A DNA stretch of 64,000 nt from Haloferax marinisediminis (GCF_009674585.1 NZ_WKJP01000001.1:2356001-2420000), one strand, 5' to 3'; positions 25,257 to 35,160 are shown, counted from the stretch's first letter. Translations and numbers: made by a program. The notes: generated by a model from the letters alone, not told the origin.

Positions 25257-25928
25257 ATGAGACCCCGATTCGTCGGCCGGTTGGGCCCCGCTGACGTGGT
25301 CACTGCCGGCAACGCGGCACTTGGCTTCGTCGCTGCGGTGCTGACCGCAATCGACGTTCGCCTCGCCGCGAAGGTCATTCTCCTCGCTGCGATGGCCGAC
25401 GGACTCGACGGGGTCGTCGCCCGCCGCTACGGCGGAACCGACGCAGGGCCGTATCTCGACTCGCTCGCCGACGTCGCTTCCTTCGGCGTCGCCCCCGCAC
25501 TGCTCGTCGTCTCCGTCGTCCGCGAGATGTGGGGCTTCGACCAACTCAGAGTCGTCCTCGGCGTCGCAATCGCGGCGCTGTTCGTCGCGGCAGCGGTAGT
25601 TCGGTTGGCCCTCTACACCGCCTACGACAGCGGGAGCGACGAGACGGTCGGTGTTCCGACGACGCTCGCGGCCACGATTCTCTCGGCGGGTGTGCTCGTC
25701 GGCTTCGTCGACCCGATGATTCTCGTCGCGCTCTCGGCAATCATGGCGGCGCTGATGCTCTCCGACGTGACCTATCCGGATTTACACGCCCAGGACGCGC
25801 TCGTGATGGGTGTCGTGCAAGGACTCGCAATCGTCCTCTCGGGGTCGCTTGGAGAAGGGTTCGCGTTCGGACTGCTGTTCTTGGCGCTCGGTTATCTGTT
25901 CTTGGGGCCGCGGTTCTACTGGGGATAA
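25257..25928 (+). CDS. pssA: Archaetidylserine synthase, CDP-alcohol phosphatidyltransferase family
   Basis: 223 residues, polytopic. The family motif D-x2-D-G-x2-A-R-x8-G-x3-D-x3-D is intact (DGLDGVVARR... then GPYLDSLAD), providing two metal sites and the CDP-lipid site. The PssA subtype joins CDP-archaeol and serine in the membrane. In haloarchaea the product may be decarboxylated to archaetidylethanolamine, which is implicated in archaeosortase-dependent protein anchoring. The subtype is inferred from length and the spacing of the N-terminal motif. About six membrane helices are visible. Divergent from the halocyanin gene. Confidence 0.85.
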   Translation: MRPRFVGRLGPADVVTAGNAALGFVAAVLTAIDVRLAAKVILLAAMADGLDGVVARRYGGTDAGPYLDSLADVASFGVAPALLVVSVVREMWGFDQLRVVLGVAIAALFVAAAVVRLALYTAYDSGSDETVGVPTTLAATILSAGVLVGFVDPMILVALSAIMAALMLSDVTYPDLHAQDALVMGVVQGLAIVLSGSLGEGFAFGLLFLALGYLFLGPRFYWG

Positions 25929-25956
25929 CTGACTCTGTCGGTGAGAAGCGAGACGC

Positions 25957-26232
25957 TCACATCCCCATGTCTGCCGCATCTTCAGGGATGGGAAGGTCCT
26001 GCGGGGAGACACCGAGGAGTTCTGCAGCGTGGTCGAGGGCCATGTCGAACCCGTAGTAGCGTTCTAACTCGTCGCCGTCGACCGTCGGGCGAACTTTGAG
26101 CATCGCGTACCCGTCGATGTTCTGTGCCACGGCGGCGGTCCGACCCTCCCGGTCGAATTCGAGGACGCGTTCGATTTCCGTGACGTAGTATCGGGCAGTG
26201 ATGCCGTTGGCAGAGGCCTCCTGTTCACTCAT
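25957..26232 (-). CDS. Small conserved hypothetical protein (DUF7111-like)
   Basis: A 91-residue soluble acidic protein without cysteines. It shows an alternating strand pattern (ITARYYVTEIERVLEFD, then TAAVAQNIDGYAMLKVR) followed by a helical C-terminus ending PEDAADMGM. I know no function. It is convergent with pssA (28 nt between stops) and divergent from the PadR-type regulator gene. The start is the only ATG that keeps the strand pattern complete. Confidence 0.8.
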   Translation of the reverse strand: MSEQEASANGITARYYVTEIERVLEFDREGRTAAVAQNIDGYAMLKVRPTVDGDELERYYGFDMALDHAAELLGVSPQDLPIPEDAADMGM

Positions 26233-26344
26233 ACCCGCCGCTAGGGACGGGGTGGTGTCTAAAGTACCGGTTCTCTCGGGGCCGAGTATCCGGGTCGGAA
26301 CGCTGGAACGAAAGTGACGTGTGTCCCTTCTCCGACCACAGTGT

Positions 26345-26659
26345 ATGTGGTTTCAGAGCGGCCGTCGGCGTGACCTCTGCGCCATCCTCTACGACGCAGG
26401 TGAACTCCGGGGACAGAAGTTGAAGACGCGATTAGAGCGCTACTACGACACCCGCCTCGACCCGCAGTCGTTCTACGGAACGCTCAACGCGCTCGTAGAT
26501 TCGGGTCACGTCGAACGACGGACCGAGGGAATTCACGACGTGTACGCACTCACCGATGGCGGCGCGAGCCGGGTCGAATCGTACTACTCGTGGCTCACCG
26601 AACGCGTAGAACGCCGCGAGAAACGGACCGCAGAAGCGGACGAACGACTCGTCGACTGA
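26345..26659 (+). CDS. PadR-like winged-helix transcriptional regulator
   Basis: 104 residues from the ATG at 26345; a GTG 24 nt upstream is possible. The wHTH shows the recognition features of PadR/phage-repressor-like proteins: RRDLCAILYDAGELRGQKLKTRL, then YGTLNALVDSGHVERR and the wing DVYALTDGGASRV. A C-terminal charged helix (about 80-100) probably mediates dimerisation. Such regulators bind DNA as dimers, usually near their own gene. The neighbouring acyl-CoA dehydrogenase gene is convergent, 6 nt away. Confidence 0.85.
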   Translation: MWFQSGRRRDLCAILYDAGELRGQKLKTRLERYYDTRLDPQSFYGTLNALVDSGHVERRTEGIHDVYALTDGGASRVESYYSWLTERVERREKRTAEADERLVD

Positions 26660-26665
26660 CGACGA

Positions 26666-27808
26666 CTACTTCTGCACCCAGTCGCCGATGGTGTTGCGGA
26701 GAATCTCGCTCGTCCCTTCGTAAATCTCGTTGAGCTTGGCGTCGCGGTAGTAGCGCTCGGCCGGGAAGTCTTTGGTGTACCCGTAGCCGCCGTGAATCTG
26801 AATGCCCTCGTTGGCGACTTCACGGGAGATTTCAGAGGCGTACAGCTTTGCCTGCGCGGCCTCCTTGATGAACGTCTCGTCGCGCATCTTCAGGTCGGCA
26901 GCCTTGTGCATGAGGAGTTTCGCGGCCTGCACTTTGGTGTCCATGTCGGCGAGTTTGTGCTTGATTGCCTGGAACTTGCCAATCGGCTGGTCGAACTGCT
27001 CGCGTTCGCCGGCGTACTTCACGGCGTCGTCGAGAGCGGCGCGTGCGATACCGATAGACCGCGCTGCAATCGTGATGCGGCCACCGTTGAGCGTCTTGAG
27101 CGCCTGAACGAACCCGTCACCCTCGTCGCCGAGGAGTCGGTCTTCGGGGATGCGCATGTCGTCGAAGCGGAGTTCGGCGGTCGGACACCCTTTGTCACCG
27201 AGTTTGTGCTCCGTCCCTTCGACGATGAAGCCGTCGTCTTCCTCGGGGCGGACGACGAACGAGGAGATGCCTTTGTTCCCCGCGTCGGGGTCGGTCTTGG
27301 CGAAGAGGATGACGGTGTCAGCGACGGAACCGTTCGAAATCCAGAGTTTGCCGCCGTTGACGACGTACTCGTCGCCGTCTTTCACTGCCGTCGTCTCCAT
27401 GGCAGGAACGTCACTGCCAGCGCCGGGTTCGGAGAGTGCGAACGCACCGATGTCGGTCCCCTCGTTGACCGGCGTGAGGTACGTCTGTTTCTGGTCTTCG
27501 TTCCCGAACTCGTAGAGCATGTTGCCCGCGAGACTCGTGTGCGCCGCGACGATGGTTCCGAGGCCGCCGGACCCGCGCGAAATCTCTTCGAGGCCAATCG
27601 CGTACGAGTGGTAGTCGAGGCCCGCCCCGCCGTACTCCTCCGGGAACGGCATCCCCATCAGGCCGAGTTCGCCCATCTCCTCGACGAGGTCAGCGGGGAA
27701 CTCGTCGGTTTCGTCGATTTCCGCCGCGCGGGGTTTGACCTCCTCGTCGACGAATTCCGCCACCATATCTCTAATCTGCTTCTGCTCAGCAGTGAGCGTG
27801 AAGTCCAT
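26666..27808 (-). CDS. Acyl-CoA dehydrogenase
   Basis: 380 residues from the ATG at 27808, the usual length for the family. A start 15 nt upstream (27823) exists, but a TATA-like CCATAAGG lies about 25 nt before 27808. Landmarks are the FAD-binding FALSEPGAGSD and WISNGSVAD segments, and near the C-terminus QIHGGYGYTKDFPAERYYRDAK... with YEGTSEI, whose Glu is the position of the catalytic base in short/medium-chain enzymes. It oxidises acyl-CoA to enoyl-CoA with electron transfer to ETF. No other beta-oxidation gene is adjacent, so chain-length specificity is open. Confidence 0.94.
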   Translation of the reverse strand: MDFTLTAEQKQIRDMVAEFVDEEVKPRAAEIDETDEFPADLVEEMGELGLMGMPFPEEYGGAGLDYHSYAIGLEEISRGSGGLGTIVAAHTSLAGNMLYEFGNEDQKQTYLTPVNEGTDIGAFALSEPGAGSDVPAMETTAVKDGDEYVVNGGKLWISNGSVADTVILFAKTDPDAGNKGISSFVVRPEEDDGFIVEGTEHKLGDKGCPTAELRFDDMRIPEDRLLGDEGDGFVQALKTLNGGRITIAARSIGIARAALDDAVKYAGEREQFDQPIGKFQAIKHKLADMDTKVQAAKLLMHKAADLKMRDETFIKEAAQAKLYASEISREVANEGIQIHGGYGYTKDFPAERYYRDAKLNEIYEGTSEILRNTIGDWVQK

Positions 27809-27910
27809 GTCTGGTTCTTTCATCGACTATCCTTATGGTTTCTGCTACCGGCGGGGAGGTTTTCCCCACGAGACTTTTTATCCCCCCTACCGTATTGGTG
27901 AACACTCCGA

Positions 27911-28987
27911 ATGTCTCGACACGCCGATGCCCGGCCACCGGCAACCGACGACGACCTTGACTGGTGTCACGATGCAGTTCAGGGCGTCTCGCGTACCTTC
28001 GCCCTCACCGTGGACGTCCTTGATGAACCGATGTCTTCCTACATCTGTATTGGCTATCTCCTCTGCCGAGTCGCCGACACCGTGGAGGACTCGTCGTCGA
28101 TTTCGCCTGACGAGCAGGCTCACCTCCTTCGACTCTACGACAGCGCACTCGACCCCGACGACGACACCGATATCGACGAGTTCGTCACGGCCGTCGAACC
28201 ACACCTACCTCCGGAAGACGAGCGCTCCGACGACTGGATGGTCGTCGCGAACGCCGACCGCGTGTTCCGCACGTTCGCCGCGCTCCCGGACGACGTTCGC
28301 GAGGCGGTCACGCCGCCTGTTCGTGAACTCGTCTCCGGGATGGCGATGTTCGTCGAACGCCACTCCGGAACTGGTGGACTCCGTATCCAGTCGCGCGAAG
28401 AACTCGAAGAGTACTGTTACTACGCGGCGGGGACCGTCGGCAACCTCATCACGAACCTCGTCACCCGTGGCAACGTCGACCGCGAACGAAGTTCCCGACT
28501 CTACGACACTGCCGAAGAGTTCGGACTGCTCCTCCAACTCGTCAACATCGCCAAAGACGTCCACGACGACTACACCGCCGAGAACAACGTCTACCTCCCC
28601 GCCGAGTGGTTGGACGAAGAGGGCGTGCCACAGGACGAAGTCGTCGACCCGCAAAACCTGAGCAAGACCGCGTCGGTCGTCTACCGAACGGCGACGCACG
28701 CCAAGTCCTTCGTCGACGACGCACAGACGTACCTGGAGACGGTTCCGCTGCGCGATGGGAACACGCTCGAAGCGTGGGCGATTCCGTTCCTCCTCGCGGT
28801 CGGTACCTTGCGTGAACTGCTCGCGAACCCGGAACACGCAGTGACTGGTGAAGGCGTCAAGGTGTCGCGGCAGGAAGTGTTCGCCGTCGTCACGGCGATG
28901 AACGACGCGAGTTCCGAATCGCTCGCAGAGATGCGCCACGCCATCGCTCGGCAACCGTTCCACCGGGCGGCAACGAACGCAGACTGA
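27911..28987 (+). CDS. Squalene synthase-like (farnesyl-diphosphate farnesyltransferase)
   Basis: 358 residues. The first Asp-rich motif is DTVED (within YLLCRVADTVED). The YCYYAAGTVGNL segment resembles the YCHYVAG motif of squalene synthases, and the second Asp-rich motif is KDVHDDY with NNVYLP after it. These features favour squalene synthase over phytoene synthase, though the two families are homologous. The enzyme condenses two farnesyl diphosphates at the membrane face. Haloarchaea contain squalenes, which fits. A T-rich ACTTTTTATCC (27871-27881) about 33 nt upstream is a plausible TATA element. Unlike typical squalene synthases, no C-terminal membrane anchor is seen. Confidence 0.88.
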   Translation: MSRHADARPPATDDDLDWCHDAVQGVSRTFALTVDVLDEPMSSYICIGYLLCRVADTVEDSSSISPDEQAHLLRLYDSALDPDDDTDIDEFVTAVEPHLPPEDERSDDWMVVANADRVFRTFAALPDDVREAVTPPVRELVSGMAMFVERHSGTGGLRIQSREELEEYCYYAAGTVGNLITNLVTRGNVDRERSSRLYDTAEEFGLLLQLVNIAKDVHDDYTAENNVYLPAEWLDEEGVPQDEVVDPQNLSKTASVVYRTATHAKSFVDDAQTYLETVPLRDGNTLEAWAIPFLLAVGTLRELLANPEHAVTGEGVKVSRQEVFAVVTAMNDASSESLAEMRHAIARQPFHRAATNAD

Positions 28988-29163
28988 ATCACCGCTGTCG
29001 AGTACGCACCACGTATCGAGTCGACGACGACTCGAGTGGCCGATTCGACGGCGACCATCTCTTGTTCATCTGTGCGGTCACCGGTGGGTTCGTCTGTTAT
29101 CTGTCCCCGAGTGACGGGCGCGTTTTGGGAGGATTTTTAGTAACCGAAGAATAACGGGCGCCT

Positions 29164-30012
29164 ATGAGTACCGAAGAAGCACACGACGACCACGGCCACC
29201 ACCTGCCGGCGGTCCAGGACTGGCCGCGCGGCTTCGGCGAGGCGAGCTGGTGGCCCTTCGTCACCGCCGTCGGAGGCGCGGGCATCTACACCGGTGCCGG
29301 TCTCTACGTCATGGGACAGGACGGAATCGTCGGTTCAGCGCTCGGCCCAGCCGTGTTCATCGGCAGTATCTTCGTCTTCCTGGCCGGTCTCTACGGCTGG
29401 TTGTACCACGCCTTCGTGAGCCACTTCTGGTCGCGCGATGCGAACCAGAAGAGTGCAGCGAAACTCCGGTGGGGCATGATTGCCTTCCTCGGGTCCGAAC
29501 TCGCGACGTTCGGTGCGCTGTTCATCTATTACTTCTTCATCCGTGCAGGAACGTGGCCACCACAGGAACTCCCGCACCTCTTGGGGTCGCTGGTGTTGAT
29601 AAACACCGGGCTCCTGATTGCGTCGAGTTTCACGCTCCACTGGGCACACGTCGCCATCCGTAACGAGAACCGCCGGAACTTCATCCTCGGCCTCGCCGCG
29701 ACGCTGGTCCTCGGTATCATCTTCATCGGCGGGCAGGTGTACGAGTACTACGTGTTCATCATCGAGGAAGGCTTCGACATTACGTCGGGCCTCTTCGGGT
29801 CGGCCTTCTACGGCCTCACGGGCCTCCACGGCCTCCACGTGAGCATGGGTGCGGTCATCCTCGGCATCGTCTTCGTCCGCGCGCTCCGCGGTCAGTACTC
29901 CGCCGAACGCCACGTCTCCGTGAGCACGGCCTCGATGTACTGGCACTTCGTCGACGTCGTCTGGATCTTCCTCGTCGTCGTCCTGTACGCCGGTGCGGAA
30001 ATCACGCTCTAA
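29164..30012 (+). CDS. coxC: Heme-copper (cytochrome c/quinol) oxidase subunit III
   Basis: 282 residues with seven membrane helices after a His/Asp-rich cytoplasmic N-terminus. Family features are GSELATFGALFIYYFFIR (helix with the conserved Glu), the ASSFTLHWA helix, GQVYEY, and GLHGLHVSMG with YWHFVDVVWIFLVVVLY at the end. Subunit III stabilises the proton-pumping core. Subunits I and II are not adjacent, so the oxidase genes are split. A T-rich ATTTTTAGTAA (29132-29142) lies about 27 nt upstream of the ATG, suggesting leaderless transcription. Confidence 0.95.
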   Translation: MSTEEAHDDHGHHLPAVQDWPRGFGEASWWPFVTAVGGAGIYTGAGLYVMGQDGIVGSALGPAVFIGSIFVFLAGLYGWLYHAFVSHFWSRDANQKSAAKLRWGMIAFLGSELATFGALFIYYFFIRAGTWPPQELPHLLGSLVLINTGLLIASSFTLHWAHVAIRNENRRNFILGLAATLVLGIIFIGGQVYEYYVFIIEEGFDITSGLFGSAFYGLTGLHGLHVSMGAVILGIVFVRALRGQYSAERHVSVSTASMYWHFVDVVWIFLVVVLYAGAEITL

Positions 30013-30282
30013 TCGCCTCGACAGCGACCATCCCTTTTTGCGTACTCCGTCGGTGAGCCAGCGGTTTGGACTGGGCTGTGTGACAGTCGGTGCTTCCATC
30101 GGGCGGCGCTTCGGTCGGCCGTCTGCCTCGGTCAGACGATGGTTCGTCGGACGCGTGTTTCGGCACCGTCGAGCGGAACCAGAACACGGACCGCTTGCTC
30201 GACTCGCTGTGACTCGTTACTTCGAGAACGAGGTGTCAGGAAGAGTGAGACTGAACGTCGCGACGGCCGAATCGCTCGGGAG

Positions 30283-31941
30283 TTAGCTGTAGCGGTCGTT
30301 GAACCGGTAGATATCTTGGTCGAGGCCGGCGACGATGAGATCGTCGTCTGACCGAACTCGAAGGTCGGGTCCGACGTCGGTGATGAGTTCGTCCCCGCGT
30401 TCGATGGCGATGATGGTGCAGTTCGTCTTGGCACGAACGTCCGCCTCGGCGAGCGTCTTCCCGACCATCCGTGGTGCTTGTGTCCGGACGATTTCGATTT
30501 GCGACTGCGGCGCGATGACTTCCTCGTCGAGGACCGTCGACGCGAGCATGCGTCCTGCGACGGTCGAAAGCGCGAGCACGTAGTCCGCACCGGCGCGGTA
30601 GAGTTTGGCGATGCTCTCGGTCTCGTTCGCTCGCGCGATGACTTCGGTCTCTTCTGAGACGCGCTCGGAGACGAGCGTCGCGAACACTGCTGTCGTGTCG
30701 TCGTCGAGCGCGAGGAGGACGCCGCGTGCTTCGGTGACGTTGGCTTCTGCGAGCGTCTGCGGGTCGGTGATGTCTCCGACCACGTCGACGCCGGCTTTGT
30801 CTACCTTGTCGACGACGAGGTGCGGAACGCCCGAACTGGCGAGCGTCTCCGCCGCTGTCGAGCCAACTTCGCCGTAGCCCGCGACGATGATGGACCCCCG
30901 ACGGAACCGGCGGGCCGACGAGAGCGTGAGTGCACGCAGTTCTTCGAGGCGTTTCTCACGGCCGACGACGAGTAGTATCGTGTGTTCGTCGATGACGTCG
31001 TCGGGGGCGGGTGGTGAGACGAACTTCCCGGAGAACCACGCCCCGATGACGTTGACGCCGGTGAGACGAGCGATTCCGCTCTCGGCGATGGTCTCTCCTT
31101 CGACGGGACTCCCGCGCTGAACGAGGAGTTCTGCGACTTCGAAGTCCTCGCCAATCTCGATTGCGTCGCCGAGTGCGGACGAGACGGAGGTCGTCGCCTT
31201 CCCGGCGAGACTCTCTCCGAGGAGTCGACGAGGCGAGACGACCTGGTCTGCGCCGGCGTAGCGGTGATACTCGGCGACGCGAGGGTTTTCGATGAGACTG
31301 ACGACGCGACTCGTCGGCGCGGCCTGCTTCGCGGCGAGGATGATACTCGCGTTGGTCTCGTCGTCGTCGTCGGCGACGATTGCGAGTGCTTCGGCCGCGT
31401 TCGCCGACTCCAACGCTTCGACCGACTCGGGGTCGCCGTGGATGACTTCGTACCCTTGCCCGTACAGTTCTTCGGCGAGGTCACGGTCCGATTCGAGGAT
31501 GACGTACTCGACGTCCATGGCGTCGAGTTCGTCGACTAGCGCGTCACCGCGTGGCGTGAACGTACAGATGATGACGTGGTCGGTCTGGTCGGAAGACGCC
31601 GGTGGAGCAGTCCGCAGGGCGTCTTCGACGAGCGGAACGAGGAACAACGGCAACGTGAGGAACACAGTCGTGACTCCCGTGAGTTGCATCAGAATCGAGA
31701 GAGCGAGGAGTGGCGGATAGTCGACCCAGAACCGCGTCTGTTCTCCGTATCCGGTCGTCGTGAACGTCTCGACGACGACGTGAGTCGCCTGTAAGAAGCT
31801 CACGTCGACACCGGCGAAGAATCCGACCGCCCACTGATAGACCACCGCGTACGAGAGCATCAAGACTGCCGCACCCGTGAGGTAACGACCGAGTCGCGAT
31901 TTTGCTTTCGAGAAACCGGGGCCGTCACCCGAAATAGACAT
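30283..31941 (-). CDS. K+ channel with duplicated RCK (TrkA-N/TrkA-C) domains
   Basis: 552 residues. Two membrane helices flank a pore with selectivity filter TTTGYGE. They are followed by two RCK modules: TrkA_N one (about 120-240, HVIICTFTPRGD), TrkA_C one (about 265-345), TrkA_N two (about 350-460, IIVAGYGEVGS with an intact Rossmann glycine motif) and TrkA_C two (about 470-550). The first Rossmann motif lacks the GxGxxG pattern (TFTPRG), so nucleotide binding may be confined to the second. This is a ligand-gated K+ channel or uptake protein, important in an organism with molar internal K+. Confidence 0.92.
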   Translation of the reverse strand: MSISGDGPGFSKAKSRLGRYLTGAAVLMLSYAVVYQWAVGFFAGVDVSFLQATHVVVETFTTTGYGEQTRFWVDYPPLLALSILMQLTGVTTVFLTLPLFLVPLVEDALRTAPPASSDQTDHVIICTFTPRGDALVDELDAMDVEYVILESDRDLAEELYGQGYEVIHGDPESVEALESANAAEALAIVADDDDETNASIILAAKQAAPTSRVVSLIENPRVAEYHRYAGADQVVSPRRLLGESLAGKATTSVSSALGDAIEIGEDFEVAELLVQRGSPVEGETIAESGIARLTGVNVIGAWFSGKFVSPPAPDDVIDEHTILLVVGREKRLEELRALTLSSARRFRRGSIIVAGYGEVGSTAAETLASSGVPHLVVDKVDKAGVDVVGDITDPQTLAEANVTEARGVLLALDDDTTAVFATLVSERVSEETEVIARANETESIAKLYRAGADYVLALSTVAGRMLASTVLDEEVIAPQSQIEIVRTQAPRMVGKTLAEADVRAKTNCTIIAIERGDELITDVGPDLRVRSDDDLIVAGLDQDIYRFNDRYS

Positions 31942-31995
31942 ACCACTCGCTATGGCCCCCGGTGTCTAAAAGTGTCCTGCCACCGGAGAGTCGAT

Positions 31996-32340
31996 ATGAG
32001 TAGACGGCGAGACGCTGCACTCGCACTCGTGGTCACCGTCCCCGTCGTGGTTGGTGTCGCCATCCTCCGTCCGCAGGCCACTCCTTCGCTGGTTCTTCTC
32101 GGTGTCTTCGGCACGCTCGCCCTCGAAGCAGCACTGTTGCGATGGCAGTCTCGCGTTCGCGCCGTGTGGGAACGTCCACGAATTCAGGTGGTCACTGTCG
32201 TGGCAACACTCACCGTGGTCGCGCTCGCAGTCGAGGCAGTGGGTGCGAACATCTTGGTTATCGTCCTCTCAGCGCTCGCGACCTATCTACTTCTCCTCGC
32301 GAGTGTCGAACTCAGAGACCGATGGACGGGGCGGCGGTAG
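31996..32340 (+). CDS. Small membrane protein, unknown function
   Basis: 114 residues from the ATG at 31996. Hydrophobic helices lie at about 9-25, 29-46, 65-82 and 83-103, separated by Arg-rich loops, giving three or four membrane spans. It has no cysteine and no recognisable motif. It is divergent from the RCK channel gene (54 nt between starts) and upstream of the acylase gene in the same direction (67 nt gap). It may belong with either, but nothing in the sequence decides this. Confidence 0.78.
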   Translation: MSRRRDAALALVVTVPVVVGVAILRPQATPSLVLLGVFGTLALEAALLRWQSRVRAVWERPRIQVVTVVATLTVVALAVEAVGANILVIVLSALATYLLLLASVELRDRWTGRR

Positions 32341-32407
32341 AACTCCTCTCCCGTTCACAAACATCACGTGAGGAATACTTATCCGCAATCCGGCCGCCAC
32401 AGTGTGT

Positions 32408-34825
32408 ATGAATACCACGACCCGCGCAGTCATCGCCATCGTGTGTACCGCAGCGCTCGTGGCCACGTCGGTCCTCGGCGGGTCGTTTCTCGGTCTCGCT
32501 GCACCGCTGTCTGGTGACCTCTACGACACGGCCGCACCAACTGGTGCAACCCAGGTAGAGAGTCCGTACGGGTCTGCGAGTGTCTGGTACGACGATGCCG
32601 GTGTGCCGCACATCGAAGCCGAAAACGAGGAAGCGCTCTACTTCGCCGTCGGCTACGTGCAGGCCCGTGACCGCCTGTTCCAGATGGACCTCCAGCGCCG
32701 ACTCGTCGGTGGGGAACTCTCGGCGATGGTCGGCGAATCGACGCTCGACTCCGACCGATTCTACCGCAGTCTCGACTTCGAATCCGCCGCCGAGGCGTCG
32801 TGGCAGTCGGTTCGAGGCACTGACGTGGGAACCCCAATCGAGGCGTTCACCGCGGGTGTGAATCACTACGCTGGAACGGGTCCGCTCCCACCCGAGTACG
32901 CCCTCCTCGATGCCGAGTTCGAAGCGTGGACACCGACAGACACCTTGCTGGTCGGGAAACTCATCTCGTGGCAACTCTCGGGGTCGTTCGCCGACCTCCG
33001 CCGAGCGACGGCAGTGTCCCGTCTCGGGCCGAACGCGTCTGCCCTCTATCCGGCGAGTCTCGACCACGACGTTCCCATCATCCGTGACTCGGCGGACTCT
33101 GACGCCGCACCGTTCTCGCCCGAGTCGGTCGTCGAAAACGCGTCTGCGCCGAGCGCCACCGTCGACGGTGACTTCGGTGCCCTCGCCGAGTGGACCGACG
33201 CCTACGACAAAGACCCGACCTACGGGTCGAACAACTGGGTCGTCTCCGGCGACCACACAGCCTCCGGAGCGCCGCTTCTCGCCAACGACCCCCACCTCTC
33301 ACTGACTGTCCCACCAATCTGGTACGAGATGCATCTCTCGACCGACGAGATGGACGTTCGTGGCGTCGGCTTCCCGGGGATCCCGATGGTCGTCATTGGC
33401 CGAACTGCCGACGCTGCGTGGGGAGTGACGAACGTCGGCGGCGACTTCACCGACCTCTACACGTACGAGATGCGCGACGGTGGCTACGTCTACGATGGCG
33501 AGGTTCGCGCGTTCGACACCCAGACGGAGACTATCGAAGTCGCCGACGGGGAGGACGTAGATATCGAGGTTCGAAAGTCCGTTCACGGGCCGGTCATCGA
33601 ACGTGGCGGAAAGACTGTCGGCGTCGCGTGGCCGGGGTTCTCGGCGACGAACGAGTCACTCGGCGTCTACCGTCTCAATCACGCAGAATCGGTCGACGAA
33701 ATCCGTGACGCACTGCGCATCTGGGACGTTCCCGCCCAGAACTTCGTCGCCGCCGACCGCGCGGGGAACACGCTGTACTACCCTGCCGGTCGCTATCCGA
33801 TTCGCGTGACCGATGGCGAGGTCGTTCGCGGCGACACCATCTTCGACGGGTCGGCCGGCGAAGGCGATTGGCGTGGGTACGAACCGTACGGGCAGTCCTC
33901 GTGGGACGGCTTCGTTCCGTTCGAATCGATTCCTCACGTCGAAAATCCGGACCTGCTCGCGACGGCCAACCAGCGCACTATCGACGACCCGGCGTTCTAC
34001 ATGGGCACGTCGATGACGTACGCCGACCCCTACCGAGGGCAGCGTATCTACGACTTGCTGGACGAGGCGGTGGCACAAGGCGACGTGACTGCCGAGACGA
34101 TGCGACAGATTCAACGAGACGTTCGCTCCGACGCAGCGACCAGTTTTACCTCGTACGCGACGAGTTCTGATGCAGTGGCACAGATGTCGCCAGACGCACG
34201 AGAACTGACAGCCGAACTCGACGGATGGGACGGACAGATGCGCGCCGACTCGCGAGCAGCGCTCGTCTACCGCATCTGGGTGGACGAGTTCCAAACTGCG
34301 ACGTTCGCCGACGAGTTCGAGCCCGAAGGGATGGACGACTCGTACTACCCGCGTCTCTCCGTCTTACAGCGCCTCGACGCTGATTCCCAGTGGTACGACA
34401 ACCGCTCGACGCTGGAGCAGACAGAAACTCGTGACGACATCGCTGCGCAGGCGATGAACCGCACCGCCGAGCGACTCGACCGAGAAGGGTGGGAGACCTA
34501 CGGCGACTTCAACACACTCGACATGAACCACCCGTTCGACCGCGCGTTCCTGAACTATCCGGAGCGCCCGATGGATGGGTCGCAGTACACCGTGTTCAAC
34601 TTCCGCTCTGCTGGGTCGACGCAGGCGGGCAGTAGTTGGCGGATGGTCGTCGACTTCTCCGACGAGGACGACTCAGTCGGTGTCATTCCCGGCGGTCAAC
34701 GCGGCGTCTTCTGGTCTGAACACTACCACGACCAACTCGACCAGTGGGCCGACGGTGCGTACAAACCACTCACGCTCGACCGACCTGCTGGGTCGCCCGA
34801 CATCGTCTTCGGAGGTGGACAATGA
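32408..34825 (+). CDS. Penicillin acylase-family N-terminal nucleophile hydrolase, exported
   Basis: 805 residues. An N-terminal hydrophobic segment (about 6-32) exports or anchors the protein. The alpha-chain region runs to about 273, with the family segment YGSASVWYDDAGVPHIEA near the start. The autocleavage site precedes Ser274 in YGSNNWVVSG, so Ser274 would be the nucleophile of the mature beta chain. The later LLANDPHL segment is also family-typical. Homologues hydrolyse amides such as penicillin G, acyl-homoserine lactones or cyclic lipopeptides; the native haloarchaeal substrate is unknown. The stop overlaps the next gene by ATGA, coupling it to two membrane proteins. Confidence 0.93.
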   Translation: MNTTTRAVIAIVCTAALVATSVLGGSFLGLAAPLSGDLYDTAAPTGATQVESPYGSASVWYDDAGVPHIEAENEEALYFAVGYVQARDRLFQMDLQRRLVGGELSAMVGESTLDSDRFYRSLDFESAAEASWQSVRGTDVGTPIEAFTAGVNHYAGTGPLPPEYALLDAEFEAWTPTDTLLVGKLISWQLSGSFADLRRATAVSRLGPNASALYPASLDHDVPIIRDSADSDAAPFSPESVVENASAPSATVDGDFGALAEWTDAYDKDPTYGSNNWVVSGDHTASGAPLLANDPHLSLTVPPIWYEMHLSTDEMDVRGVGFPGIPMVVIGRTADAAWGVTNVGGDFTDLYTYEMRDGGYVYDGEVRAFDTQTETIEVADGEDVDIEVRKSVHGPVIERGGKTVGVAWPGFSATNESLGVYRLNHAESVDEIRDALRIWDVPAQNFVAADRAGNTLYYPAGRYPIRVTDGEVVRGDTIFDGSAGEGDWRGYEPYGQSSWDGFVPFESIPHVENPDLLATANQRTIDDPAFYMGTSMTYADPYRGQRIYDLLDEAVAQGDVTAETMRQIQRDVRSDAATSFTSYATSSDAVAQMSPDARELTAELDGWDGQMRADSRAALVYRIWVDEFQTATFADEFEPEGMDDSYYPRLSVLQRLDADSQWYDNRSTLEQTETRDDIAAQAMNRTAERLDREGWETYGDFNTLDMNHPFDRAFLNYPERPMDGSQYTVFNFRSAGSTQAGSSWRMVVDFSDEDDSVGVIPGGQRGVFWSEHYHDQLDQWADGAYKPLTLDRPAGSPDIVFGGGQ

Positions 34826-35160
34826 GCGTTCTCACCGAGGTCCGGACTGGAAACCGTGCTGAACTCGCGTTGGTCGTCGCCACGCTGGTCGGTCTCGGTG
34901 CCGCATCCATCCATTGGACCGGCCTCATCCTCGGCGGCGTTCTCGTCGGCATCCTCGCAACGTCTGTTCGGCGCGCCGTCGTGCAGGGGCTCACCTTCGG
35001 TGGAATCGCACTCGCGGTCCACGTCGGCCGCCTCTGGGTGCAGGGTGCGCTGGACCCGTTCTTCCAGACTGGCATCCTCCTCGCACTCACCGTCGGTATC
35101 GCGTTTGGCCTGCCGACAGTCGCCGCCATTGGTGCACGCGCCCTCGTCGACGATGTTTGA
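34822..35160 (+). CDS. Small membrane protein coupled to the acylase
   Basis: 112 residues from the ATG at 34822, which overlaps the acylase stop (ATGA). Four hydrophobic helices are visible (about 14-30, 33-47, 52-68 and 80-106) with short loops, and no motif. Its last bases overlap the start of the CDP-alcohol phosphotransferase gene by 8 nt. The strict coupling suggests a shared membrane process with the acylase and the lipid enzyme, for example substrate access or assembly. No family name is recognised. Confidence 0.8.
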   Translation: MSVLTEVRTGNRAELALVVATLVGLGAASIHWTGLILGGVLVGILATSVRRAVVQGLTFGGIALAVHVGRLWVQGALDPFFQTGILLALTVGIAFGLPTVAAIGARALVDDV